Positions 54,085 to 62,407 of a DNA stretch of 64,000 nucleotides are shown here, one piece after another. The stretch is from Candidatus Tiamatella incendiivivens (GTDB taxonomy: Archaea; Thermoproteota; Thermoprotei_A; Sulfolobales; Acidilobaceae), in contig WALW01000027.1 in assembly GCA_015522635.1 (NCBI GenBank), positions 62,001 through 126,000 of the forward strand, read 5' to 3'. The notes under the pieces are model-generated. The model was not told the DNA's origin. It did not search any database and saw only the letters and a program-made list of their open reading frames with translations. Each line of letters begins with the position of its first letter. Position 1 is the stretch's first letter. Both the position numbers and the translations under genes were made by a program.

Positions 54085-54274
54085 TACCTGCTTACAAATT
54101 GAGGCACTACATAAATCTCTAGTCAAAGCTAATAAAATATTAGAGGAAGCCATTGCAAGAACACCTGCTACTATTACCTCGTATCCTAGACTTGTTTCAT
54201 TGAGTGAGTTAACTAAAGGATCTTCGAATATTATAAAAGAATTGCTGGAAACATATTGTAAAACCAATGGTTAG
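54077..54274 (+). CDS. Small helical hypothetical protein
   Basis: A 65-residue helical protein starting MNDTCLQIEALHKSLVKANK. ATG 54077 overlaps the tfs stop by four bases (ATGA). No motif is recognised. It ends just before the PCNA promoter. Confidence 0.6.
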   Translation: MNDTCLQIEALHKSLVKANKILEEAIARTPATITSYPRLVSLSELTKGSSNIIKELLETYCKTNG

Positions 54275-54289
54275 TAATATAATATATCC
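54275..54289 (+). promoter_or_regulatory. TATA box of the PCNA gene
   Basis: TAATATAATATATCC is centred about 45 bases before TTG 54327. A start near 54308 would leave a short leader with GGGGTG at 54313-54318. Confidence 0.5.
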
Positions 54290-54326
54290 AAGACAAAGAC
54301 TTTAGAATAATTGGGGTGTAGTGTTT

Positions 54327-55067
54327 TTGGCGAAACTACAGTTTATGAACGCAAGGCTATGGAGATTTATGATAGAGTCTATAGAAAAAGTTATAGCCGA
54401 AGGTGTATTTGTACTCGATGGAGAAGGCTTGAAATTGAGGGCAATTGATCCCTCAAAGATTATGATGGTAGACTTGTTTTATCCTAAAGAGGCTTTTAGT
54501 TTTTATAATATAGAGAATGAAACTGCTCTAGCTGTAAACTTTGAAGATGTAATAAAAATGTTTAGGAGAGCATTAAAAAATGATGTTCTAGAACTGGACT
54601 TCGATGAATCTCATATCTATATAACACTGCAGGGAAAAGGTATTAGAAGCTTTAAACTGCCTCAAATTCAACTACCCTATGAGAAACTCCCTGAACCGAA
54701 AGTAGGATTTACTGTTCATGCGAAAATGATGGGCAGTATTTTCAGCGATATAATCAAGGACATAGAACTCGCGGGAAGCTCTGTTACATTTACTGCCAAA
54801 CAAAACAAACTATACTTATCCTCACTAGGTGATATAGAGGAGGCAGAGGTTGAGCTTTCTATAGAGAAACAGAACCTGATAGAACTGGAGATAGAGTCAG
54901 AGGACACTACTTCCTATTCGGTAGTATATTTATCTAACATGGTTAAGGCCACGAAAGTTGCAGAGTCTGTTACCATACATTATAGTGAAGATGCGCCGTT
55001 AAAAGCAGACCTAGAATATATTGGCGGTGGAAGGCTGACATTCTATGTCTCGCCACTTATCACGTGA
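54327..55067 (+). CDS. pcn: DNA sliding clamp PCNA
   Basis: Ring-shaped processivity factor. The N-terminal MNARLWRFMIESI, SKIMMVDLFYP and the C-terminal LKADLEYIGGGRLTFYVSPLI are typical. The interdomain loop is intact. TTG 54327, eight bases after GGGGTG, gives about 246 residues. Partners PolB and UDG in this window carry matching PIP tails. Overlaps priS by 23 bases. Only one PCNA is visible here; crenarchaea often have three elsewhere. Confidence 0.95.
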   Translation: MAKLQFMNARLWRFMIESIEKVIAEGVFVLDGEGLKLRAIDPSKIMMVDLFYPKEAFSFYNIENETALAVNFEDVIKMFRRALKNDVLELDFDESHIYITLQGKGIRSFKLPQIQLPYEKLPEPKVGFTVHAKMMGSIFSDIIKDIELAGSSVTFTAKQNKLYLSSLGDIEEAEVELSIEKQNLIELEIESEDTTSYSVVYLSNMVKATKVAESVTIHYSEDAPLKADLEYIGGGRLTFYVSPLIT

Positions 55068-56121
55068 CTCTCGTGAATTTATTGTTGCAAAATATTATAG
55101 GACAAAAGGAGATGATTTAGTCCTCCCATATAACTTCAGGTCACGCGAATTTGCCTTTCAATTATTTAGTGCAAAAAGATATATTCGACACCTATCATTC
55201 GGATCAAAAGAAGAACTAATAAGGTGGATTATAACCAAGCTTCCACACTCTGTCTTCTATAGTTCCGCTATATATGAGATTCCAGACGCTCCTAACATGA
55301 AGGAGAAGGGTTGGACTGGTGCAGAGCTTCAATTAGATATAGATGTTGATCATCTAGCTGAGTGCAAAAATGATATATACAACCCATGTAAAGACTCCTC
55401 CATGGATATAAAATTATTCAAGGAAAACTGTTTAGAAACAGGGTTTCTGAAAGCGTATGAAGCAAAGATCATCCTGGAAAGAGATTTTGGCCTTAAACAT
55501 ATCGAAATACATTTTTCTGGAAACAGAGGGTTTCATGTCCTAGTCAGGGATCGGGGGGTTCTTTTACTGGAAGGAGATGAACGAAGGGAATTAGCAGACT
55601 ACTTAAACGGCACAGGTTTAGCTTTAAACACTGTTATCCCGAAGAGGAGAGGTTTGACAAGTCAAATACCAACCCCCGAAGAACCTGGGTGGAGAGGACG
55701 ATTAGCAAGATGGGCTATAAACTTATATAAAAATAAAAAAGGACAAGTAGATAATGGTTTTGAGGAGTACTTCTGGAATAACCTTGAAAAAATTATCCAA
55801 GTCACAAGCATTGAAACAGACGCCCAGGTCACGATTGACACTACCAGATTGATTAGAATTCCTGGCTCTGTAAATGGTAAGTCAGGGCTTTTAGTCTCTG
55901 ATATAAAAAAGACCCCAAATATGGAAATCTATCTAGACGAATTCTCTCCCTTTAACGGGACGTTGAAAATAACTCCACTCTGTAATATGGAAGTTTTCTT
56001 CGGAGGGAAGAAGCTAGTGTTTTCCAAGAATATAGCTTATAAAGTGGAGGGAAGCATTGGTGTGTTCCTTCTTTTTAAAGGTTTAGCAAGACTAGTTTAC
56101 TCAGGTGATTTAATTGTCTAG
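55045..56121 (+). CDS. priS: DNA primase small (catalytic) subunit
   Basis: Synthesises RNA or DNA primers. The metal-binding DxD is in LQLDIDVDH, and HFSGNRGFHVLV is the conserved nucleotide-binding loop. Length (358) matches PriS. The start overlaps the end of the PCNA gene. The large subunit PriL is not in this window. Confidence 0.95.
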   Translation: MSRHLSRDSREFIVAKYYRTKGDDLVLPYNFRSREFAFQLFSAKRYIRHLSFGSKEELIRWIITKLPHSVFYSSAIYEIPDAPNMKEKGWTGAELQLDIDVDHLAECKNDIYNPCKDSSMDIKLFKENCLETGFLKAYEAKIILERDFGLKHIEIHFSGNRGFHVLVRDRGVLLLEGDERRELADYLNGTGLALNTVIPKRRGLTSQIPTPEEPGWRGRLARWAINLYKNKKGQVDNGFEEYFWNNLEKIIQVTSIETDAQVTIDTTRLIRIPGSVNGKSGLLVSDIKKTPNMEIYLDEFSPFNGTLKITPLCNMEVFFGGKKLVFSKNIAYKVEGSIGVFLLFKGLARLVYSGDLIV

Positions 56122-56635
56122 TCTACCTGCTGGAGGACCATTCAAGGCTGCTATGGGTGTAATAGAGGCTCTGAGCAGGGAGCATGTAAAAAAGATAACG
56201 GATATGATGTCGTCATATTGTGGAAATAGATCTAACAATGAATTCTGTAATGAGCTTGTTAGGGAGTTGGAAAGCTCCTCTGAACTCATTTCTCGTATAA
56301 GGCTTAGAGATATGGGTTTATCCGGGAAAAACTGCCTCGAAGATTACGAGGGACTTGATAAAAAAGTGTTTGCGTTTATAAAAGGACTAGTCGAAGTTTA
56401 TGCATACCATATTGCTGGAAGGTATCTAGTAACGGATTCTGGTAATGTAGTAGTGAGAATCAAGAAAAGCTTCTATCATCCGTCTGAGAACATACAGCTG
56501 TTAGAGGGAGACTATACATTCCTGTCGTTTTCGGATTCTATTACATTCACAGCCTTAGGATTAGTAGAGCCTGTAACATCTAGTATAATTAATATTCAGC
56601 TTAGTGAAGGGCAAATATTTAATGCTCAAGGATAA
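56114..56635 (+). CDS. Possible GINS subunit (Gins15-like)
   Basis: A 173-residue protein directly after priS, overlapping it by eight bases. In Sulfolobus the Gins15 gene lies next to priS. The N-terminal ~110 residues are helical, like a GINS A domain, and VVVRIKKSFYH followed by GDYTFLSFSDS and LGLVEPV recalls the small B domain. There is no strong signature, so this is inference from position and layout. Confidence 0.45.
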   Translation: MSSLPAGGPFKAAMGVIEALSREHVKKITDMMSSYCGNRSNNEFCNELVRELESSSELISRIRLRDMGLSGKNCLEDYEGLDKKVFAFIKGLVEVYAYHIAGRYLVTDSGNVVVRIKKSFYHPSENIQLLEGDYTFLSFSDSITFTALGLVEPVTSSIINIQLSEGQIFNAQG

Positions 56636-56668
56636 CACCCTTTTTGTTCTAGGCTATGGGGTGGTAGA

Positions 56669-56956
56669 ATGAAGTTTCCAAAGAAAATAAGAACGTATTG
56701 CCCAAAATGCGGCACGCATACTGTTCATACTGTTAGTATTTACAAGCATGGTAAGAGACGTAAGTTGTCTGAGGGAGAAAGAAGATACAAGAGGAAGAAA
56801 GAAGGTTATGGAAGCCAAAGGAAGCCGGAACAGAAACGGTTCGCCAAGGTAACTAAGAAAGTTCTACTCAAGGTAAGATGCACGAAATGTGGGTATACAA
56901 CATACCGGCTAGGTATTAGACTTAAGAAAATAGAGCTAATAGATGTGATGAGGTGA
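56669..56956 (+). CDS. rpl44e: Ribosomal protein L44e
   Basis: Large-subunit protein near the E site. The zinc ribbon is [10 protein letters not shown]...[10 protein letters not shown]. The central basic [20 protein letters not shown] is diagnostic. 95 residues is normal. Overlaps the region before S27e by its stop TGA. Confidence 0.97.
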   Translation: MKFPKKIRTYCPKCGTHTVHTVSIYKHGKRRKLSEGERRYKRKKEGYGSQRKPEQKRFAKVTKKVLLKVRCTKCGYTTYRLGIRLKKIELIDVMR

Positions 56957-56961
56957 GACTA

Positions 56962-57168
56962 ATGCCCTTCGTTCCTAAAAGAAGGGTTTTAATACCAAAA
57001 CCCAAAAGCAGGTTCATACAAGTAGTATGCCCTAACTGTGGTTACAAGCAAATAATATTCGATCACGCCACATTCCCTGTGAGATGCTTGTCATGCGGCG
57101 AACAATTAGTCGTTCCTACGGGAGGCAAAGCAAAAATACTTGGAATAGTAGAACGCGTTCTCGAGTGA
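56962..57168 (+). CDS. rps27e: Ribosomal protein S27e
   Basis: Small-subunit zinc protein of 68 residues with [11 protein letters not shown] and [21 protein letters not shown] 56962 has GGTGA at 56952-56956 upstream. In most archaea aIF2 alpha and Nop10 follow L44e-S27e; here they are 5 kb upstream. The plus-strand run ends here. Confidence 0.97.
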   Translation: MPFVPKRRVLIPKPKSRFIQVVCPNCGYKQIIFDHATFPVRCLSCGEQLVVPTGGKAKILGIVERVLE

Positions 57169-57216
57169 TTTTTGACTACATGACAACAAACCACACAACA
57201 AACCACAATACCCCTC

Positions 57217-58275
57217 TTATAACCAGGGGAATTTATACTCGTTAGAACATTGTTTTATAGCCATAGTGGCCTCGCCAGGAGTTAGAACTGGTTTATGAAA
57301 ATCGTTTAAGTCGTCTATGGGCAATCTAGGACAAGATGTAACTATATATGCATCAATATAGGTGGAATCTATGTTCAATAGCGCATTTTTAGATAGATCT
57401 GCAATTATGAATTCCCTGTACGATTTCCCACGATCCTCCAAGATATTCTTTAAAGCATTTATTAGCCATGGTCTATACTGCCCTGTTTTTGATCCTATTA
57501 TTAGTCCAAAACTATCAGCATTCATTGCCTGAAGGATTCTATAGTACCGTCTCCTTAGTATCTTATCCCTTGCCCATCTGTCATAAAGTACTTCTCCAGT
57601 ATATGGGTCAATCTTTATCACAGGCTTAGAAGATGAAAGCAGTGCACCTATATAGTGGAAATCACCTCCCGACATGAGAACGTGGGCATCAACTAGGTTT
57701 TCTATTCTACTAATGGCAGAATAATCACAACCTAATATTTGTCCTTTTTCCATTTCATTAAATCTAGGTTCAGGAATTACAGCGTCTATCCCCTTTTTCA
57801 CAAGTTGGCTAGCAGTTCTTGGAAGCTCCTTGACGTGTTGTATGGTCCCAACTATGGATACCTTTTTGGCACCTATATCTCTGAGGATCCCAGCAAGGTT
57901 TTCTATAGTGTAGTTTGGTATTCTGCGAGTACTATACGCCGGTATGAAAATTGTTTTACTTAGTACTTTCTCTAAACCTAGAACTGAGCCTAAATTGCTT
58001 GGATACTTATTATGACCTATATGTATGATTAAGCTAGGGTTTAGTGCGGATATTGTTTCTAGATGGAGATCACATGCACCATATATAGATGATATTTCAA
58101 CTACTATCCTTACATCCGAGTTAATTTTCCTTAGACAATCCATCACCTTATACGCGAAAGGCTTCAAACCGTCTGATAACTGAATAAGAAGGATATCTGA
58201 AGCCCTAATCAGCCTAACATGCTCATCCCGTAACTCTATAACATAGGGATCCTTCAAGCATGTAATTGATTTCAT
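57217..58275 (-). CDS. dph2: Diphthamide synthase Dph2
   Basis: Radical enzyme that transfers the aminocarboxypropyl group of SAM to a His of elongation factor 2. The three cluster cysteines are in SSIYGACDLHL, ILGCDYSAI and TSCPRLPIDDL. I start at ATG 58275, six bases after GGTG; the upstream TTG-ATG at 58311 would read through a GC-rich island. The protein is then about 352 residues. Confidence 0.9.
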   Translation of the reverse strand: MKSITCLKDPYVIELRDEHVRLIRASDILLIQLSDGLKPFAYKVMDCLRKINSDVRIVVEISSIYGACDLHLETISALNPSLIIHIGHNKYPSNLGSVLGLEKVLSKTIFIPAYSTRRIPNYTIENLAGILRDIGAKKVSIVGTIQHVKELPRTASQLVKKGIDAVIPEPRFNEMEKGQILGCDYSAISRIENLVDAHVLMSGGDFHYIGALLSSSKPVIKIDPYTGEVLYDRWARDKILRRRYYRILQAMNADSFGLIIGSKTGQYRPWLINALKNILEDRGKSYREFIIADLSKNALLNIDSTYIDAYIVTSCPRLPIDDLNDFHKPVLTPGEATMAIKQCSNEYKFPWL

Positions 58276-58281
58276 CTTAGA

Positions 58282-58354
58282 CACCGGGTCGGCCCTGCGC
58301 GGGGTCATCAAAGCCAGTTATTCCGGCTAAGCCCTTTCGAGCCTCGTCATCCCC
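58282..58354. other. GC-rich island, candidate structured RNA
   Basis: A ~73-base stretch well above the local GC content, between dph2 and the VTT gene. On the minus strand GGGGATGACGAGGCT pairs with a GGCTTTGATGACCCC end, and an AGCC/GGCT hairpin lies inside. GC-rich intergenic islands in AT-rich hyperthermophiles often mark ncRNA. The D boxes of a C/D RNA are not canonical, so I do not name a class. Confidence 0.35.
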
Positions 58355-58433
58355 AATTACCTAGTCAAACTTATCTAATATAGCTTTAAAATACCCTTAT
58401 TTTCATTGTGATAGATCGAAGGGGATATTTCAT

Positions 58434-59144
58434 TTGGATATAGGTACAATTTCAAGTATCTTCCATAACATGGAAAACCTAGGTATCTTAGGGATATTCA
58501 TAGTAGCCTTCCTCAGTAACATTCTTCCTTATCTTACGGTACCATATCTTGTAATAATATCATTATATGCAGCCTCCACTGGCAATGCTATTGACAAGAT
58601 AGCTATAGGATTAGCAGGAGGAATAGGCGCTGGCTTAGGAAAAACGATTCTTTTCTTCTTCATTAGAACTGGTAGAAAACTCATATCAACAGAGAAGAGG
58701 GAGCAGTTAACAAAATTTGCCGACATGTTCCAAAGGGGAATTTTTCTAGCCTTACTGCTATTTGCAGCTACCCCACTACCGGATGATGTATTCTACATTC
58801 CACTAAGCGTTACTGGATACAGCATACTGCGATTCTTCATAGCTGTCACTTTAGGCAAAACAGTAATCACTGGTATGTCAGTAGCTTTTGGCTCGTCACT
58901 TTCAATCCTCACAGGCGAAACAAGTATAATGTCCCCTGAAATTATACTAGCAACAATAATTGTAACACTTATTATAACATACGTTGTTGTTAAAATGGAC
59001 TGGGATAGAGTGATCGTTGTTTATAAGAAAAAAGGGTTTATATGGGCTATAATCGAAGTATTATTCCAGTCTATAGTGATAATTTTCTTCTTCCTAAAGC
59101 CGCTTTACAATAAATACACTGGATATTTAAACAAATCACAGTAA
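58434..59144 (+). CDS. VTT-domain (DedA/SNARE-associated) membrane protein
   Basis: A 236-residue protein with about six membrane helices. The VTT/DedA features are NILPYLTVPYLVI near the start and ATPLPDDVFYIPLSVTGY with the conserved Pro-Asp-Asp. Relatives are lipid scramblases or flippases. The TTG start has a GGGGAT site upstream. Stands alone. Confidence 0.85.
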   Translation: MDIGTISSIFHNMENLGILGIFIVAFLSNILPYLTVPYLVIISLYAASTGNAIDKIAIGLAGGIGAGLGKTILFFFIRTGRKLISTEKREQLTKFADMFQRGIFLALLLFAATPLPDDVFYIPLSVTGYSILRFFIAVTLGKTVITGMSVAFGSSLSILTGETSIMSPEIILATIIVTLIITYVVVKMDWDRVIVVYKKKGFIWAIIEVLFQSIVIIFFFLKPLYNKYTGYLNKSQ

Positions 59145-59296
59145 AACCCCTGTGATTATTGTAGTTTCTTGTTCATAGGAATTACTGGAAATTCTAGATT
59201 TAGAGTTCAACGAGTTACTGTTATTAGAGACAACGAAGATTATAAAGAATCCTGTAGGGTTTCCTATGAAAAGAGAATGGGTGCTAGAGTTAGTTG

Positions 59297-59956
59297 ATGG
59301 ATATCGAGGATTTTGTAGCGGAATACGGAGAAAGGGGGAAGATTATTCTTAAAGCCATATATGAAGAAGCAGTTTACCCAAGTAGCGATACTAAGCTAGG
59401 TGATTTCAATTTCAAGTCTCTCAAGAGGAGATTAGTAAATTATGGTTTAAACTATAACCCTTCCCCCCTTCTGCGAATTTTAGAGAGAGAAGTTGGGTTC
59501 ATAGAAACCTCTTATAAGAGCTCCAATCAGCACTGGTGGAAAGTAACTAATTTGAATTTACTGAAAAGAATAGTAGAGGATAGAGCATACGATGATGACC
59601 CTAGAGTACGGTTACTTAGAATACAGTTCTATAGCATAGATCCCCTAGGTGTCCTCGAGTATCTTAAGAAGGTTTCTAGAAAAAAGAGGCTATTAGACAG
59701 TGATAAAAGAAGATTCAGATCAGTAGTTTTCGATGTTCTACCTGTTATAGTCAAATTCCTCGAAGAAACAGAAGAATATGAAGAGGAGCTATCCATAGAA
59801 CGAGAGGTTTCTAGTCAAATATTAGATTTAGCGGAAACAGTATCTTTCAAACTGTCAGGATCAGTTAATAGTGCTGGACGACGTTCCCTATTCAAGGGGA
59901 TGCAAGGAATCGGAAAGGGTGGAGAGCCTATTCCTGATGAACGCTACCGCTTCTGA
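59297..59956 (+). CDS. Hypothetical protein, probable winged-helix N-terminus
   Basis: A 219-residue protein. The first ~95 residues (KIILKAIYEEAVYPS to HWWKVTNLNLLKRIV) look like a winged-helix domain. A basic stretch, SRKKRLLDSDKRRFR, and a helical region follow. Not assigned. The start is ATG 59297, next to TTG 59294. The 3' end overlaps the convergent pantothenate gene by 69 bases. Confidence 0.6.
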   Translation: MDIEDFVAEYGERGKIILKAIYEEAVYPSSDTKLGDFNFKSLKRRLVNYGLNYNPSPLLRILEREVGFIETSYKSSNQHWWKVTNLNLLKRIVEDRAYDDDPRVRLLRIQFYSIDPLGVLEYLKKVSRKKRLLDSDKRRFRSVVFDVLPVIVKFLEETEEYEEELSIEREVSSQILDLAETVSFKLSGSVNSAGRRSLFKGMQGIGKGGEPIPDERYRF

Positions 59957-60661
59957 TAGTATTTTCCTATTATTATACTTGCTAACTATCTCCTCCAAAT
60001 ACTGTTTGGGTTCATTCATTAGCTTCTTGGTATAATTGATAAGTAGAGGAAACGCTCTACATATATTGTCGACTATAGTTATATCAGCAAATTGAGATGT
60101 GCGAGAGAACGGGTTCAAATCTATGGTAACTACTTTTTTACCAAGTTTCTTAAGCGCTTCAGTTCTATCACCATCTTCTAGTGGAACCAATACTACATCT
60201 GCTGAGTATATTCCTTTAACACTTACAACTCTTCTCCAACTTTCCAGTCCTTCTAGCTTCGTTTTTGTATCATATACCCCTAGCACTTCTGGAGCTCCAT
60301 GATCCTTTAGCCAATCGTAGATGGCTTCTTCTCTTTCCCTTGTCCGATAAAACAAGTTTACTTCCAACGGAATACCTGTTAGCCTCGAGTATTCGACTAG
60401 TGACTCGGGGACGAGAACTGCAGTATTGCCGTTAACGCTAATAACAGTCCTTCGTCCTAGAAGCATTAATGCAGCTCCTGCTTCTATGGCTCTTATAGCA
60501 AACTCTCTGGTTTTCTCACCAATTATATAATCAAAAGCTTCTCCTCTACCGTGCGCTATTAATCCTGCAAGAGCAACCATGCCTCTCTTATATCCTTCTA
60601 TTATTTTCTCCCTTATCAATAACGACTCGTATCTCGGGTGAGATCGAGGGATTTCTGTCAA
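59888..60661 (-). CDS. 4-phosphopantoate-beta-alanine ligase
   Basis: Archaeal CoA pathway enzyme (COG1701) joining 4-phosphopantoate with beta-alanine. Seen: IPRSHPRYESLLIREKI at the N-terminus, GLIAHGRGEAFDYIIGE, VSVNGNTAVL and TIDLNPFSRTSQFADITIVDNI. 257 residues is normal. It follows the pantoate kinase gene on the same strand by 22 bases, so substrate passes from one to the next. The overlap of 69 bases with the convergent gene is unusual. Confidence 0.93.
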   Translation of the reverse strand: MTEIPRSHPRYESLLIREKIIEGYKRGMVALAGLIAHGRGEAFDYIIGEKTREFAIRAIEAGAALMLLGRRTVISVNGNTAVLVPESLVEYSRLTGIPLEVNLFYRTREREEAIYDWLKDHGAPEVLGVYDTKTKLEGLESWRRVVSVKGIYSADVVLVPLEDGDRTEALKKLGKKVVTIDLNPFSRTSQFADITIVDNICRAFPLLINYTKKLMNEPKQYLEEIVSKYNNRKILSEAVAFIRNRLSTLSDSLHPLE

Positions 60662-60683
60662 AGATTACACCTCTATAATCCTC

Positions 60684-61549
60684 TTAGATCACAGTAAATA
60701 TTATTCCATTATACTCTGGTTCCAGTCTAAGAATCCTAGCTCCTGAAGGTAATTCTTTTATTCTATTGACAGCATCTAATAGCCTATCTTTTTCGACGAA
60801 CACCACGGCAACTGATTTTTTGGCATAACTCCCAACTACACCTGGGATTGATTTCATAGAACAAAGCTCATCACTCGAGAAAGAGTGCATTCTAGCTTTG
60901 AACGTAAATTCCTCCGAAACCTCCAAAAATTTTTCAAATCCCGGTTGCTCACTAAATCTCGTTAAGAGTTTCAAGGCAAGTTTTCTAGTTTTATAACTAT
61001 ACATGCTAAGTAGCTTGTTGGTATGCATCCTTTCTTTATATACCGATAACACACTAATCGAATTAGGCATATAAAAACCTTCGACCTTACCTTTAGAAGG
61101 GGACCCCTCTTTCACTCTAAAAGCTATTCCCTTTCCATAAGAGATTGCTAGAACGTCTCCTAAGCCGGTTTTTTCAAGGATCTCGGCAATATGTGCATCC
61201 TCGAGAGAATCAAGATAGCTTTTAGATCCTGATAGAAAACCTGAAATCAAAAAGTACCCTAAGAATGTCGCTGCGCTAACAGCATAACCATAGCCAGGTG
61301 GCAAAGTTGTTTTGACTCCTATATGTTATTTCCATATTGTTTTCTAATAAAAGGTAATTCATCAGCAGGTTTATAGGGGAATGACATCTTTTGTCTAAAC
61401 AAGCATGCCCTTAATTTGGGGGAAACTATTAAGCCGAGGCCTTTTGATCCGCTTCTTGAGTAATCTGCTCTTATATAGGGGACCCAGATGGATGTTATAT
61501 GGTGAGGTATTTCTACACAGCCTTGCCTGGAAAAATTCCTGTTACCCAT
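60684..61549 (-). pseudogene. Pantoate kinase, split by an apparent frameshift
   Basis: GHMP-type pantoate kinase of archaeal CoA synthesis (COG1829). The N-terminal part (61549-61319: VEIPHHITSIW, RSGSKGLGLIVSP) ends at TAG in a different frame from the rest (61304-60684: LPPGYGYAVSAATFLGY, IPGVVGSYAKK). Both parts match the same family and would join as NNIGVKTTLPPGYG if two bases were removed from the run at about 61320-61324 (ATATA to ATA). The joined length, about 287 residues, is normal. Either a sequence error, a real mutation, or recoding is involved. I mark it broken, but the flanking pathway genes are intact. Confidence 0.85.
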
Positions 61550-61573
61550 GTCTTTGAGCACCAAGTAATAGAA

Positions 61574-62404
61574 TTAGAACCATATGTCAATACCTGGGGA
61601 AGGTGGCATTGAACGCTTATGGCGAGTTGCTTCATATCGCTCAAGCACCTTGTCAAAATGACTACATTCAATGCCTTCTATTGAGCATGTTTCTTCTTTA
61701 CTCAAGTGTCTATCAAAGTATAGATGTAAAATAGCGTCAACAATGTCATAAGTTATCCCCAACTCTCTTTCTGCTAGATGGCCGGGAACTAGTCTTGGAG
61801 AACTAGGTTTATAAGCTATTCTCTTAGGCACACTGAGTACTTCAGCAATTTTTCTTACCTGTGATTTATAGAAGCATCCTATTGGTAATATGTCAACTCC
61901 ACCGTCACCGTATTTTGTAAAATAGCCTATTAGTATCTCGCTCCTATCACCTGTCCCAAGTACCATTAGATTATATTTATTAGCATAATAGTAGAGTAGG
62001 CTCATTCTGATGCGTGCTCTTAGATTGCCAACAGACATAACATCGCTCTCTTCATAGACAGGTACAGTTGAAGTATAAACATCAACTATAGGAGATATTT
62101 CTATTAAATGTGGTGAAACACCAAACTTTTTAGAGAGTTCTATTGCATCACTGATATCCTCCTTAGGTGTAACCCTTTGATCAGGCATTACGAGTGTTCT
62201 AACCCGCCCGGTTCCCAAGGCTTTTATTGCTAATGCAAATGAAGCCGCTGAATCTACTCCTCCGCTTAAGCCAACCACTACGCCATTAGCCTTTGACTCA
62301 GAGATTCTTGAACGAACAAACCCAATTACATTATCTATTATTTTATTCCAATCCCTATCTACAAGAAATTCTACGATTTCTTCCACACTGCTGAATTTCT
62401 CCAT
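61574..62404 (-). CDS. nadE: NH3-dependent NAD synthetase
   Basis: Amidates deamido-NAD using ammonia. The PP-loop is VVGLSGGVDSAASFALA, with MPDQRVTPKEDISDA, LGTGDRSEILIGYFTKYGDGG and KPSSPRL following. No glutaminase domain is present at 276 residues. It lies three bases after coaBC and before the pantoate kinase gene, so cofactor genes form one operon. Confidence 0.95.
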   Translation of the reverse strand: MEKFSSVEEIVEFLVDRDWNKIIDNVIGFVRSRISESKANGVVVGLSGGVDSAASFALAIKALGTGRVRTLVMPDQRVTPKEDISDAIELSKKFGVSPHLIEISPIVDVYTSTVPVYEESDVMSVGNLRARIRMSLLYYYANKYNLMVLGTGDRSEILIGYFTKYGDGGVDILPIGCFYKSQVRKIAEVLSVPKRIAYKPSSPRLVPGHLAERELGITYDIVDAILHLYFDRHLSKEETCSIEGIECSHFDKVLERYEATRHKRSMPPSPGIDIWF

Positions 62405-62407
62405 TCT

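Noticed and set aside
58301-58354. C/D box guide RNA
   Set aside because: C-like boxes are present, but no CTGA D or D' box; left as an unclassified GC-rich island.
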